DNA of 64,000 nt from Torymus aiolomorphi (Eukaryota > Arthropoda > Insecta > Hymenoptera > Torymidae). Positions within the stretch are counted from its first letter, which is position 1. The number at the start of each line of letters is the position of its first letter. Made by a program: the position numbers and the translations under genes. The notes under the pieces are model-generated. The model did no database searches, was not told the DNA's origin, and saw only the letters and a list, made by a program, of their open reading frames with translations. Of the stretch, positions 22,442 to 35,254 are shown piece by piece. The stretch is from positions 104,698,628-104,762,627 of the forward strand of contig CM070875.1 in NCBI GenBank assembly GCA_036365515.1. The letters run 5' to 3'.

Positions 22442-24399
22442 TGTGACGGAACCGTCTACATTACTGCATAAACAAATTTTTCTTTTTTTTATTTTTTATT
22501 GAGGATTAGTTAAAAATATTTCGTAGTCAATGAATCAAGATCATAACCCTGAACCGCTACTACCCTACCGACACTGCTGCACCAAAGGTTGTAGGTGCAA
22601 CCTGCGCTATGGGGAGTTTCCCAAACTGCCATAAAAACGACGACGCGGCGCACGCAATTATCCGATTATACCCACGACTACGAGTGTAGTAAACTATATT
22701 AGAAAATCTGTTACCAAAGATTATTACTTTTTCTTATGCAAAATAAGTAATCCACTCTAGAAGAAATATTCACCAGACATTGTTTATTAACATAACAAAA
22801 TTATGTACTAATCTGAATAAGAAAATTATATTTATATGCCGTAAAAATTGTAATAGCGAAACCTTTAGTAGAAGTATAATATTACTGCATCACGATTGTT
22901 ATTAATAATACCTTAGTTTGCATTAACGCGCTAGTTATAAATTATAATTAAGTTTCTACAAAATATGTACTAAATAATAGCTTAAGTACAAATCGTTAAT
23001 TGAAATTTTACTTTTATGTGTTTGACTGAGTATTTTTGTATTTTTTATATATAAACTAAGTTTCGTCTGACAATAAGTACAGTACGCATTAATTAACAAC
23101 CGTTCGGGCGTGGGATGAAAAGTTATAGGGTACAGCATTTGTGAAATTAGCTTTAAGGAACGCTTGCCTCGAACGGATGCGTAATCTTGGGGCTGTAAAA
23201 CACATGGCATATCTGAAAATAGATTTCCTGAGTTTTCCTGCGCGGAGACGCGTTTTCCAGCATCGAAAATACAATTTTTAAAGAAACCTTTTTCATTTCT
23301 TTACCCTGCGACAAAATATTACTTTCCAATTTTAAAACTTATAAAGCTTATATTTATTTAACTATCTTACATTTTTTATTTCTGACAACGTAGTTCAACT
23401 GCAATAATTTTTCTTTACATTTTCATATAACGTTAATACCTAGTATCAATCTTTTAAAATAATTGCTTTCATTTATTTATTAATATTTTTCTCATAAAAT
23501 TTTAGTAACTTTGCTCTAAAACAATTCTATTTTTCTGATAATTACAAATATGCACATCCAAAGCTTAATAGGAATGAATAACTAGTTAAACAATAAATAA
23601 ATATGAAAATAATAAATTTTAAGATTGGAAATAACTTAAAACTATACTTATGTAACCTCGAATGAAGTCCTTTGTGTCACTGCGTTAACATTAAGTAAAA
23701 CATTGTAATTCAATAAATAATGGCGAGATTTACCACAATTTTGTGAACACCCTTATAATATTATACTTGACTGATTAGTTTTGCCATTCTTTACGAGACT
23801 TATAATTTTTGCAACACTATATATATTATTTTTCTGTTAAACTATCTATTATATTTTGCGATCTTTGTTATTTATCATAACTCTACTTCAAATCAACTTA
23901 TAACCACTGTTCACATTTGTAATATCTTGCCATAGAAATATCTATTGAAATAAAATTATAACTAATTTGTAAAATTGCGATCTGTAATGAATCTAAACAA
24001 TATGTAAAAAACTGTCAGAAAGACAGTGACAAAATTGAAGAGTGAGGGAGATAGGAATATCTTCTGTCTTTCTCATCACTCTTTCTCTGTCACTCATATA
24101 GCGTTCTCTCTCACTCCTTAAGGAAGATACGAGCCGCCTGAAAATACCCTAGAGAAGGGATAAGCGACCGCTCTCTGCCGCTCTCTGTGTTAAAACATAG
24201 AATTTTCCCCACTTTCACAAAAATTGACGCTTGGAAGGGAGGCCACCCTCACACCATTGGACATCGCTTTCCCGCACCACTCGCTCCATTTAACATTACG
24301 GATATGCAAAGCATCAACCGCCGCCGAACAACACCATCGATGATTCGATGACTCAAGACGACGCAACCACCCGATTCGACACCGCAGCTTTTCCAGCCA

Positions 24400-24570
24400 A
24401 AGAAGAGGAGGAGCAATGTATTTAAATACGCCGAGCGCGCACTGTTTGCCAGTCAGATCAACACAAGCCTCACAAGCTTTGCTGACTGCACAGTGCAGAT
24501 CGTCACAAGCCTCACAAGCTTTACGATACTGTACAACTCAGAATTCCAAGAATAAAATCAAAATTTAAAA
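24400..24570 (+). promoter_or_regulatory. LTR-like promoter and poly(A) signal
   Basis: TATTTAAATA at 24419-24428, then about 30 bp later GCCAGTCAGATC, close to the arthropod initiator TCAGTY, and AATAAA at 24552. A repeated CACAAGCCTCACAAGCTTT occurs at 24463 and 24497. Function inferred only. Confidence 0.45.
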
Positions 24571-25526
24571 GAATTTCAAACTTACTTTCAAATTTATTTA
24601 CTAAAATTTTCAAACTACTAAAATTTAAAGAAAAGTACAAGATTTTCTCAAATTCGTTCACGTTCCTAGCTTTACGAGCTCAGTCTACTGTGATTTGAGA
24701 AATTAAATATTATTTCAAACTCACTTCTGTCAGCGCGGCTTTACGAGCTTACCGTCTACTTGAGTCTGAATAATATTATTGTAATCTTTTCTATTTTTTT
24801 AAAAGAATTCAAGCATACAAACTATACCCTTGAGGAAAATTGTGAATACAAAGGTAATAATATTTTTCCAGTTGCATTTCCAAATTACATTATGGTACTA
24901 AGCTTTACGAGGTCAGTCTACTGGTGTCTTTGAGAAATATATATATATATATATATATATCAATCTAACTCACTTCTGTCAGCGTGGCTTTACGAGCTTA
25001 CCGTCTACTTGAGTTTGAGCGAATATATCAGCTTTTTCCAAATTTCAAAAATCTTATTCTACTAAATTTTAAAAAGAAAAAAGAATTGTAAACAATAAAA
25101 ATTCAAGGAAAAATATAAGATTTTCTCAAATTCGTTCACGTTTCTAGCTTTACGAGCTCAGTCTCCTGCGATTTGAGAAATTAAATATTATTTCAAACTC
25201 ACTTCTGTCAGCGTGGCTTTACGAGCTTACCGTCTATTTGAGTTTGAGCGAATATATCAGCTCTTTTCTAAATTTCAAAAATCTTATTCTACTAAATTTT
25301 AAAAAAGAAAAAGAATTGTAAACAATAAAAATTCAAGGAAAAATACAAGATTTTCTCAAATTCGTTCACGTTCCTAGCTTTACGAGCTCAGTCTACTGCG
25401 ATTTGAGAAATTAAATATTATTTCAAACCCACTTCGTTCAATGTGTCTTTACGAGCTTACCGTCTACTTGAGTCTGAATAATATTATTGTAATTTTTTCT
25501 ATTTTTCTAAAAGAATTCAAGCATAC

Positions 25527-25821
25527 TGTTAAATATTGTACATTCTATATTGCGTAATATAAGAGGAAAGGTCGCGTATGAATTGTATATGCGCACTAAC
25601 ACAAGTAAGTGTACGTGTGCTCCCCTCCAGTGCGCATCACGTGATCAGTGCGCGAGCAGCAGCGGCTGACTCGCGCAAAACTCTCACTCGACCGTTGGAC
25701 TTCAAGCGACAAGCACCTCGCGCCGCGAGCATGAGGCTCGCTACATCATACTTGTATATACCTATTCATCTTAAATAAACTATTCTTTTTTCTTTACAAC
25801 CACGACTCAATTTATTCAACA
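25527..25821 (+). repeat. 5' LTR of Copia-2
   Basis: 295 bp, TGTTAAATATTG...TTATTCAACA. AATAAA lies at 25775 within CTTAAATAAACTATTC. Confidence 0.95.
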
Positions 25822-26047
25822 TGGTGGGAGAGCGTGGTTGGTAAGTGTTAAAAAAGACTCTGACCCAACACAAGCCTCGGCGAGTATTGGGGGCAGCATA
25901 TAAACTCACATTAAGACGGCGGACACCAAGGAAGAGAAAAACTCCGAGCACGAAGGAACGCTCGAGTCGAAGGAACAAGCCACAACATCGAAGGTCAAGC
26001 AAGAAGGAAATTCCGAACACAAAGGAACGTTCGAGAATAACGAAGAA

Positions 26048-29000
26048 ATGGCGGAAAGAAAAGATATAACGATACCAGTATTCGATAGCGGAAATTATAG
26101 TATGTGGAAAAAGAGAATCGAAATGTTTTTGAAATTTAAAAAATGTGATGTAGTGATAAAGAGGGCAAAAACAGCAAATTATAAGGAAGATTGGGACGAA
26201 CAACATTTAAAAGCAATAAATTATATATTCAGCTCTATATCAGATAAACAATTGGAGTATATGTGTCAAGAAAGCTCAGCATACGCAATAATAAGGAAGT
26301 TTGATCAGATGTATTTGAAGGAGTCAAAGGCATTACAAATTGTTTGCAGAAACAAATTAGATAGAATAAGACTTGAAAAGTATAGTGATACAGAATCGTT
26401 CTTCAACGAGTTTGAAAAGCTAGTTAATGATTTGAAAAGCGCAGGTGCAAAAGTTGGTGAAAAAGAGAAATTGAATTAGATGCCAAATACATTACCGGAG
26501 TCATTGAGTTACATAGGTGATTTAATAGACACTCTAAAGGAAGAAGAGCAAACAGCAGATTACGTCAGAAATAAGATAAGATTGGCGGAAATGAAAAACA
26601 AAAAGGACAGAGAAGAAAGAAATTCAAACGCATTTGCTGCAAATAAAGAAGGATGTTACAAATGCGGTAAGCCCGGACATTTTGCAAGAGAATGCAGGAA
26701 TGAAAGCCAAGCGGGACGCAGCGGCGAATCATGGCAAGGGTCAACACGAGGCAGAGGACGCGGAGGAAGCGGCCAAGGCAGCTACGGCAGAGGACGCAGA
26801 GGCGGCAGAGGTCAGCGCAGCCAACAAGCCAGCACGAGCCGACAAAGCAGCGAAGGAGCCAACGCATGGGTAGCTACGACGGCACACGCGGCGCAGCGAG
26901 ACGAAACAAACAGGTTATGTAATGATAATTATATAGGAGAGTGGCTTCTCGACAGTGGGTGTTCAGACCACATTATTAATAATGAAGCATTTTTTGAAAA
27001 ATGTATTAGTTTAAAAGAACCGATAAATATTTATCTCGGCGATAATAGAGTCATAAAAGCAACAAAGATAGGAACTGTATCTCTTTATTTTGTCACCTTC
27101 GGGAAGCAAAATAAAGTTAATATTAATAATGTTTCTTTTGCTAAGGAAATGAATGCTAATTTAATAAGTGTTGGAAAATTAACAAATAATAAGAATACGG
27201 TAATTTTGAAAGGAAAAGTTGCAAAAGTTATAGATAGTGATAATAAATTAACTGCAATAGCATTTAAATTTAATGATACATATAAGATGAAAAGTAAATT
27301 GGCAAGGAATACAAATTTCGTAAATAGTGCCGAGTGGAATAATAATACGAGTCAGAAGGAAAGGTGGTATAGAATGCTAGGGCACGTAAACTTTGGTTAT
27401 TTGAATACGATATGTAAACAACAGTTGCTTAACGGTATTCCGAGTGAACTTGAAACCGAATTTATGAAATGTAAAATTTGTATTGAGAACAAAATGCATA
27501 ACTTACCATTCGAAAATAATAGAAATAAAGCAAAGGAGATTTTAGAAATAGTTCATACGGATGTTTGCGGTCCATTTAAAACTACAGGATTTAATGGGGA
27601 AAAATATTTTGTTTCTTTTATCGACGATTATAGCAAAATAGCTAGAATTTACTGCATAAAATCTAAAGATGAAGTTCTTGATTGTTTTATTAATTTCGTT
27701 AATGAAAGTGAAAATTTAACGGGAAAGCGAATTAAATTCTTGAGATGTGATAACGGTAAAGAATATTTAAACAATCAGTTTTATAAATACGTTAAAGGAA
27801 AAGTATTGTTATAAACAATTGTTCAGCATATGTTCATGAATTAAACGGAACAGCTGAACGGTTTAATAGATCAATAATGGATATGGCGCGTTGTTTATTA
27901 GCCGAAGCGAAAGTACATAAATGTTATTGACCAGAAATAGTTTGCACGGCTGCATATCTAAAAAATAGAACTTTGACAAATACAATTGAAAAGAAAACAC
28001 CGTATGAAATATTCCTTAATAAAAGACCAAATGTTAAAAATTTGAGATTATATGGAAGTAAAGTTTTTGTAAGAAATCCGGAACAAAAAAGATCTTCGAA
28101 ATGGGATAAAAAATCCAATATGGGAATTTTACTTGGATCTAGTGAAGTAGGATATAGAGTTCTTTTAGATAGAAAAATAGTAGTCGCGAGACATGTAGAT
28201 ATAGTTGAAGATGATGTAAAATGTATCGGTCTAGATCTCGACGAAAACGAGACTCATTATACTCTTCCTTCTACTCCTACCTTCGGGGAAAGTAGAAGAA
28301 ATAATGATAATGACGATAATCGGGATGATAATGTCTTTGAAAGCGCAGATGAGTCTGAAAAACCAAATGATAAAATAAAAGATGGACACAATAAAGATCA
28401 GGGGTTGAGAATTCCACGTAGATCCGAACGTGAAAGAAAAAGTACTGTAAGATATCCGGAACCAGAAACGTATAATATCTTTGTAAATTATAGTAGAGTA
28501 GATACTCATTGTACATTTGAGGAGGCGATGAATAGCAAAGATAGTAAAAATTGGCAAGTAGCCATGGATAAAGAAATTGACTGTATTAATAAAAATAAAA
28601 CTTAGTCGTTAGTTGATAAAAAAGAAAGGAAAAAAGTACTAGATGTGAAATGGGTTTACACTAAGAAATCAGATAATAGATATAAGGCTAGACTAGTTGT
28701 AAGAGGCTTTCAGCAAACTGATGTAATTGATGACATATACGCCCCAGTAGCTAAGAGTCAAACATTAAAAATACTTCTTTCATACTGTTGTCAACATAGT
28801 TTAATAATAGAACAAATGGATGTTGAAACTGCATTTCTAAATGGAAAGTGACTACAGAGGTATATGTTAATCAACCTAAAGGTTATGAAGATGGCACGAA
28901 AAGAGTGTTAAAATTATATAAAGCTTTGTATGGATTGAGAGAAAGTCCTAGAGACTGGTATGAGTGTTTAGATGAATACTTAACAAAAATAGGCTTCATA

Positions 29001-30011
29001 AAAAGTAATGTAGATTTATGTTTGTATATTTACGGAGAAGGAGAAAATGTTATATATCTTCTAATATACGTAGATGACTTATTAATATGTGGAAGAAATC
29101 AAAAGAATATTCACAAAATTAAGAAATTGTTATCCGATAAATTTAAAATGAAAGACTTAGGTAAAATAAAGGAATATTTAGGAATTAATGTTGATTATAA
29201 TTATAAAGATTGTAAAATGACACTTAGTCAAGAAAATTATATTGATTCATTAGCCGATAAATATCAAATAAAAGATAGTAGATTATATAGTACTCCTATA
29301 GAAACTAGTTTGAAAATTGAAAAATCCGATAAATGTGAAGCAAATTTAAAGTATAGAAATTTAATTGGCGCATTATTGTACATAAGTTCTGGTACGCGAC
29401 CAGATATTAGCTATAGTGTAAATTACTTAAGTAGGTTTCAAAATTGTTATACTGAAACACATTGGAAATATGCATTGCGAATATTAAAATATTTATATGC
29501 GACAAAAGAATTAAGTTTACAATTTAAACGAAATGAAAATTGTGATTTAATTGACTGCTATGTAGATGCAGATTGGGCAAATGATAGTACTGATAGGAAA
29601 TCTACATCAGGCTATATAATTAGAGTTTTTGGAAATGTAGTCGACTCGAAATCACGAAAACAAAAATGTGTTGCAAAAGCATCAACGTATGCTGAATATG
29701 TAGTTTTATCAGAAGCTGTGAGTGAAATTAAATTTATAAACGAGTTAGTAAATATTTTCGATGAAAAAGTAAATAAACCAATTAAAGTTTACGAGGATAA
29801 TACAGGTGCGATTAACATAGCAAGTTGTGGAAATTTTACAAAGAATTCAAAACATATTGAAATACACTATCACTTTGTTCATGAAAGCGTAAAAGAAAAG
29901 GAAATTGAAGTGATTAAAATCGATACCAATGAAAATATTGCAGATATTTTAACGAAAGCGCTATGTAAAGAAAAGTTTATAAAATTCAGAATGTTGTTAA
30001 ATGTAAAATAA
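26048..30011 (+). pseudogene. Copia-2 Gag-Pol polyprotein, few breaks
   Basis: Order: Gag from ATG 26048 (ERKDITIPVFDSGNYSMWKK), CCHC knuckle CYKCGKPGHFAREC (26655-26696), RGRG-rich linker, protease WLLDSGCSDHI (about 26943), GAG-pre-integrase HVNFGYL with CIENKMH, integrase HTDVCGPFKT, CDNGKEY and ELNGTAERFNR, RT MDVETAFLNGK and the catalytic YVDDLL (about 29069), RNase H DADWAND and EDNTGAI, stop at 30009-30011. Breaks: TAG at 26477, a frameshift near 27810, TGA near 27927 and TAG at 28603 (both at conserved Trp positions), a frameshift near 28849. Products would drive reverse transcription and integration; catalytic residues are kept but the frame is not. Confidence 0.92.
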
Positions 30012-30028
30012 GTACGCAATATAAATGT

Positions 30029-30037
30029 AAGGAGGCG
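30029..30037 (+). other. Polypurine tract of Copia-2
   Basis: AAGGAGGCG immediately precedes the 3' LTR; plus-strand primer site by position. Confidence 0.75.
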
Positions 30038-30331
30038 TGTTAAATATTGTACATTCTATATTGCGTAATATAATAGGAAAGGTCGCGTATGAATTGATAC
30101 GCGCACTCATACAAGTAAGTGTACGTGTGCTCCCCTCCAGTGCGCATCACGTAATCGGTGCACGAGCAGCAGCGGCTGACTCGCGCAAAACTCTCTCTCG
30201 ACCGTTGGACTCCAAGCGACAAGCACCTCGCGCCGCGAGCATGAGGCTCGCTACATCATACTTGTATATACTTATTCATCTTAAATAAACTATTCTTTTT
30301 TCTTTACAACCACGACTCAATTTATTCAACA
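30038..30331 (+). repeat. 3' LTR of Copia-2
   Basis: 294 bp, same ends as the 5' LTR, followed by TSD CATAC. Confidence 0.95.
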
Positions 30332-31226
30332 CATACAAACTATACCCTTGAGGAAAATTGTGAATACAAAGGTAATAATATTTTTCCAGTTGCATTTCCC
30401 AATTACATTATGGTACTAAGCTTTACGAGCTCAGTCTACTGGTGTCTTTGAGAAATATATATATAATCAAACTCACTTCTGTCAGCGTGGCTTTACGAGC
30501 TTACCGTCTAGTTGAGTTTGAGCGAATATATCAGCTTTTTTCAAATTTCAAAAATCTTATTCTACTAAATTTTAAAAAAGAAAAAAAGAATTGTAAACAA
30601 TAAAAATTCAAGGAAAAATACAAGATTTTCTCAAATTCGTTCACGTTCCTAGCTTTACGAGCGCAGTCTACTGCGATTTGAGAAATTTAATATTATTTCA
30701 AACTCACTTCGTTCAGTGTGTCTTTACGAGTCACCGTACACTTGAGTTTGAGTAGTATTATTGTAAGTCTTAGAATTTCGAAAAATAAATTATAGAAATA
30801 AAATAATAAAAGATAGAGAGAACAAGAGTAATCAATTATAACTTAGTCAGTAAATTCAATTGCGAGCTCTGCTCTTCATAGGAAAGGGTGAATCTGAGAA
30901 ATAACCTGAGATTGGGCAAAAATTAGTACCCTACACGCATCATTTCCTGGGCTCGTGACCTTATTCCTAGTCCATACGGGGATACGTACGGCCAAACGAT
31001 CTTTACGAGACGTTCGTGCTATCCACCGTTGGTCCTTATAGAAATGCAATCCTAATTCAAGAAAAATTAGTCAAACTCAGATTATAACGACAACAGTGAA
31101 TTTTAGTACTACACTCCTTACCATAGCTCGTCCATGGTTTATTAGCTGGCGCAGCTACGACCAAAAAGAGCATTAACTCTTAATTGAGTTAATTATCCCA
31201 GTCGTGTCATGATTTAGGACGTGACA

Positions 31227-34200
31227 CATCAAATGATTCAATTAACAAGTTTCTAATAAATAATATTTCAGTTGCTGCTTCTGACATTGCAATATACTCA
31301 GCAAAAGTTGAGCATTTGGTTACGTTATTTTCTTTATGTGTTTTACAGAATATTAAATTTCCATAAAGTCTAATTATAAATCCTGTTGTAGATTTCCTAT
31401 CGATATTATCACCTGCATAATCAGAATCTACCATACAATTTAACGTCTCATATTCCAAATTATCATAATAGGTCAATTTTAATTCTTTAGTTTTATATAA
31501 ATACTTCAATATTCTCATCGCATATTTGTAGTACGTTGCATCATAGCAGCTTTGGTATCGACTTAAGTAATTGACAGGGTATGCTATATCTGGCCTTGTG
31601 CCTGTACTTATGTACAACAATTCATCAATCAAATTTCTATACTTTATACTCTCGTCAATTTCGCTTGCTTGTTCTAATTTCAAATTTGCTTCCATAGGAG
31701 TGTCATATAATTTTGCGTTTTCTAAGTTGTATTTTACAGCCAAAGATTCAATGTACTTTCTCTGACTTAAGGTCATTTTACTTCTATCTTTACTATAATC
31801 AATATCAATGCCAATATAGTTTCCAACTTTTCCTAATTCTTTCATTGAAAATCTTTTCATTAAACTTTCTTTAATTTCGTCTATCATATTTTTACTTTTG
31901 GAACATATTAAAAGACCATTTACAAAACTAGTATGTCTATTGGATCTTTGTTTGTGTTATTTACATATAGACAGTAATCATAATTACTTCTTACAAAATT
32001 AAACTTTTCTATAAATTTTTGAAAACAATCATACCAAGCTCTTGGACTTTCCCTTAAACCATAAAATGCCCTTTTTAATTTATAGACTTTATTTTCACCT
32101 GTTTCATAGCCTTTATGCTCATTAACATATACTTCAGATTTTACATGACCATTCAAAAATGCAGTTTCAACGTCCATTTACTCTATGTATAAATTGTTTT
32201 TACAACAATGCGACAATAAAATTTTCAAGGTTTGCATTTTTCCTACTGGTGAATAAATATTTTCAATATATTCTTGTTGTTGGAAGCCTCTAACAACTAG
32301 TCGTGCTTTATATGTATTATCACTTTTCCTTTTATAAATCCACTGAACATCAATTATCTTTTTACCTTTGGGTTTATCAACACTTTGCCATGTATAATTT
32401 TTCTCTAAACTTTTTATCTCTGAGTTCATCGCTTTCTGCCATTCTTTATATTCTTTACACTTTATCGCCTCCTCAAACGTATTTGGTACATTTGCATTCA
32501 CATAGTTTACATAGATACAGTGAGTTACAGGATTTCCGTATCTTTTTACTGGACTTTTCTTTCTATTAGATTTTCTTGGAATTGTTAAATTTTCATTACT
32601 TTTATTTTCATTTTCAAACTCAAAATTTTCATTGTTTTCATATTCAACATTTTCAAGATTTGTTTTTTTATCTCTAGTTGACTCGAAAGTCAGAATAGAA
32701 GATAATAGATTTGTTTCGTTTTCATCAACATCATTTTCAATTTCAGACTCACTCTGATAATTTACTCTATCTTTCTCATCATCAATTTTTTCTAAACAAA
32801 TCAATTTAGTGCTTTCTTCAACGACTGTTACATGTCTAACATCTCTTACTTTACCATTTATTAACACTTTATATCCATTATTTGTGTAACCAACTAATAC
32901 TCCTAATTGAGCTTTATCATCCCATTTACTTAGTCTTTTTACTTCAGATATTCTTACAAAGACTCTACTTCCATAAATTTTCAAATGTTTTACATTAGGT
33001 TTTCTACTAAAAAATATTTCATAAGGTGTTTTATTTTCTACAGTATTAGCAATTGTTCTGTTTTTTGGATATGCTACTGCATTCATTATTTCCGGCCAAT
33101 ACCTCCTATGTATTCTAGCTTCTCTTAACCTTCTGACAGCCGGCATGACGCCATATGGCGTCATTCCATGATCGGCCCACATATACTATTACTTAAGAAA
33201 AATTTATATGGAAAATTTCGAGGAAGTTACACTTTTTCAGTAGGAAAAATGCCGGCTGTCAGAAGATTAATAAGCATCTGCCAATGTCCATAGCAGTTCT
33301 ATTATACCTTTCAGCTACGCCGTTTAATTCATGTACATATGGTGGACATGGTAATAATTGTATGCCTTTTTGTCTTATAAAATTATAAATTTCTTTGTTC
33401 AAATATTCTTTTCCATTATCGCATCTTAACTTTTTGAATCTTTTATTAAACTGATTTTCAGCTAAGTGAATATAGTCGATGAAACAACTCGCAGTTTCTG
33501 ATTTATTTTTAATGCAATAAATTCTGGCACATTTACTATAATCATCGATAAACGTTAAAAAATATTTTTCACCACCATAATCCAAGGTGTTATATGGTCC
33601 GTTCAAATCAGTATGGATCAATTCTAGAGTTTCAGTTGCTCTAGTTCTATCGTTTTCAAACGGTTCATTTGACATTTTACTTTCTATGCAATTTGCACAT
33701 TTCATATGTGTGCTTTCTATTTTTTCTGGCAAACCATCTAATAATTTATTTTTTATTAGTATATTTAAATATTGGAAATTCACATGGCCTAATGCCCTAT
33801 GCCATTTTTCTTTTTCAGTTAATTTTGTAACGTTCGTATAAATTTTACTTTGATTCTTTTTTACATAACTTTTCATTTTATATAGGTTGACATCTTGATA
33901 TGCAACAGCTAATAATTTTTTATTTTGATCAAATATTTTTGCGTTATTATTTTTCGCTACAATAGTACAGTTATTTTTTGTTATTCTAGAAAAGCTTAAT
34001 ATGTTTTTTGCTATATCTTTTACATAGTATACATTTTTTATATCAATTTCATTTTCGTTACCATATGTTTTAAAATAGGTTTTTACATTGCCAATTTTGG
34101 TGGCTTTCAAAATTTTGCCATCAGGTAGATGTAGAAACATCTACATGATTTTCTAAGTTTACATATTTTTCGAAGAATTTACAATCGTTTACAATATGGT

Positions 34201-35254
34201 TCGAGCAACCACTATCTAATAACCACTTCATTTCATTTGGATTTTCACTTGTTTCACAACACCTGTTCACTTGAGAACTAAACACTAGTGTGACCCATGT
34301 TTGAGCTCCTCTGGAATTGTCGTCGTGATGACCTCTTCCTCTTGATTGATTCTGGTGATGACCTCTTCCTCGGCGATGACCTCTGTAACATCCTTCTCGG
34401 TTAACGCCTCGCTGATGACTCTGTTGGTTTCTTTCTTGGTTTCGATGTTCTTGTTGATTGTTGGGCCCTGCGTGCCAACAGTCCTTTTTGAAATGTCCGG
34501 GTTTTCCACAAACAAAACATTCTTTATTAGTTTTGGCATTGAAAGTGCTAACATTTTTCTTTTCATTTTGATTTCTGTTCATATTTTTCTCTTTGATTTT
34601 AGATTTTACGTAATCTACTGTTCTTTGATCTTCGGGTATCACATCAATAAAGTCCCCGATATAACTGTAATTAGGTGGTAATGTTTTTAACAAATATCTC
34701 ATCTTTTCGGACTCATCTATATTTCCTCCAGCTGATTTGAATTCATTCACTGCTTTTTCAAAATATATGAAAAATTCTTCTACTGTGTCATAGTCCCTTA
34801 GCTTAATTTCATCAATTTTTCCTCTGCACAAAATTTGGAAAGCCGTAGATTTATTCGTATATATCTTTTCAAATTTATTTATCATGTCACAAGCATTTGT
34901 GCAGTCTTTCACGTATTCTAGCTGTTTGTCGGATATTGTGCTTACTAAAATCGTTCTTGCTTTTAAGTCTTTCATTCTCCATTCTGGTTTGGTTTCTGCT
35001 TCCAATTTTAACCTTACTGCAGGCTCTTTGCACTCCTTGTACTCCAATAGCATCATTAATCTAATTTTCCAACTTGAATAATTTTCTCCGTCGAAAATTG
35101 GTATAACAATATCTTCAATTTTGGCTTGCTTTGCTATTTCGATTTCTTTAATTTTTATTATTTTATCGATTTCACTTTTTAAAATAATAATCTTTTTGAG
35201 TTCTTTCAGAAATAATTTTCTACACTTGTTTCTTAAATCTTTATCGAAAAACAA
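31227..35254 (-). pseudogene. Copia-3 Gag-Pol, main part
   Basis: Gag begins at about 35254 (coiled-coil start, then IVIPIFDGENYSSWKIRL); CCHC knuckle CFVCGKPGHFKKDC near 34530; protease WLLDSGCSNHIVND near 34210; frameshift near 34130; integrase with HTDLNGPYNT, CDNGKEYLNKE, ELNGVAERYNR; MITE insertion at 33129-33266; linker; RT from 32400 with a TAA before MDVETAFLNG at 32177; LKRAFYGLRESPRAWYDC; then the catalytic box. The box expected as YVDD reads FVNG (about 31905-31915, after a frameshift), so both Asp are lost. RNase H DSDYAGDNIDRKSTTG continues until the insertion at 31227. Dead copy. Confidence 0.9.
33129..33266. mobile_element. 138-bp MITE with TTAA duplication (piggyBac-like)
   Basis: Ends CCTTCTGACAGCCGGCAT and ATGCCGGCTGTCAGAAGA form an imperfect 18-bp TIR, flanked by TTAA at 33125-33128 and 33267-33270. 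It sits in the Copia-3 integrase; without it and one TTAA the reading frame is continuous. TTAA TSDs are the hallmark of piggyBac, so it is a non-autonomous relative or mimic. Confidence 0.85.

Larger units (their letters stand above)
25527..30331 (+). mobile_element. Copia-2, complete LTR retrotransposon
   Basis: LTRs 25527-25821 and 30038-30331; TSD CATAC at 25522-25526 and 30332-30336. Candidate primer site TGGTGGGAGAGCGTGG begins at 25822; polypurine tract AAGGAGGCG at 30029-30037. The LTRs differ at roughly a dozen of about 294 positions by eye. The youngest insertion in the nest by position. Confidence 0.95.
24477..31010 (+). repeat. Tandem array with CTTTACGAGCT boxes, interrupted by Copia-2
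   Basis: Units of about 235-250 bp carry two boxes each, GCTTTACGAGCTCAGTCTAC and GCTTTACGAGCTTACCGTC. Boxes are near 24670, 24731, 24902, 24984, 25147, 25215, 25378, 25447, then after Copia-2 at 30420, 30489, 30653, 30721 and a weak one at 30992. A variant spacer with CATACAAACTATACCCTTG occurs at 24814 and again straddling the Copia-2 insertion (TSD CATAC at 25522 and 30332). Confidence 0.85.
22442..31226. mobile_element. About 4-kb unidentified element, probably a solo LTR, in Copia-3
   Basis: Inserted into the Copia-3 RNase H. CATC (or ACATC) is duplicated at 22438-22441 and 31227-31230. The ends are TGTGACGG and ACGTGACA (TG...CA). Without nested Copia-2 the length is about 3975 bp. No ORF of note. 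A promoter-like block (TATTTAAATA at 24419, CCAGTCAGATC at about 24450) and AATAAA at 24552 sit in the middle, arranged as U3-R-U5, and a 235-bp tandem array fills the presumed U5. Ty3-type solo LTR is the favoured reading; a TIR element is the alternative. Confidence 0.55.

Noticed and set aside
24477..25500. Regular repeats as a CRISPR array
   Set aside because: Eukaryotic context, long units of 235-250 bp, spacers not unique, no cas genes.
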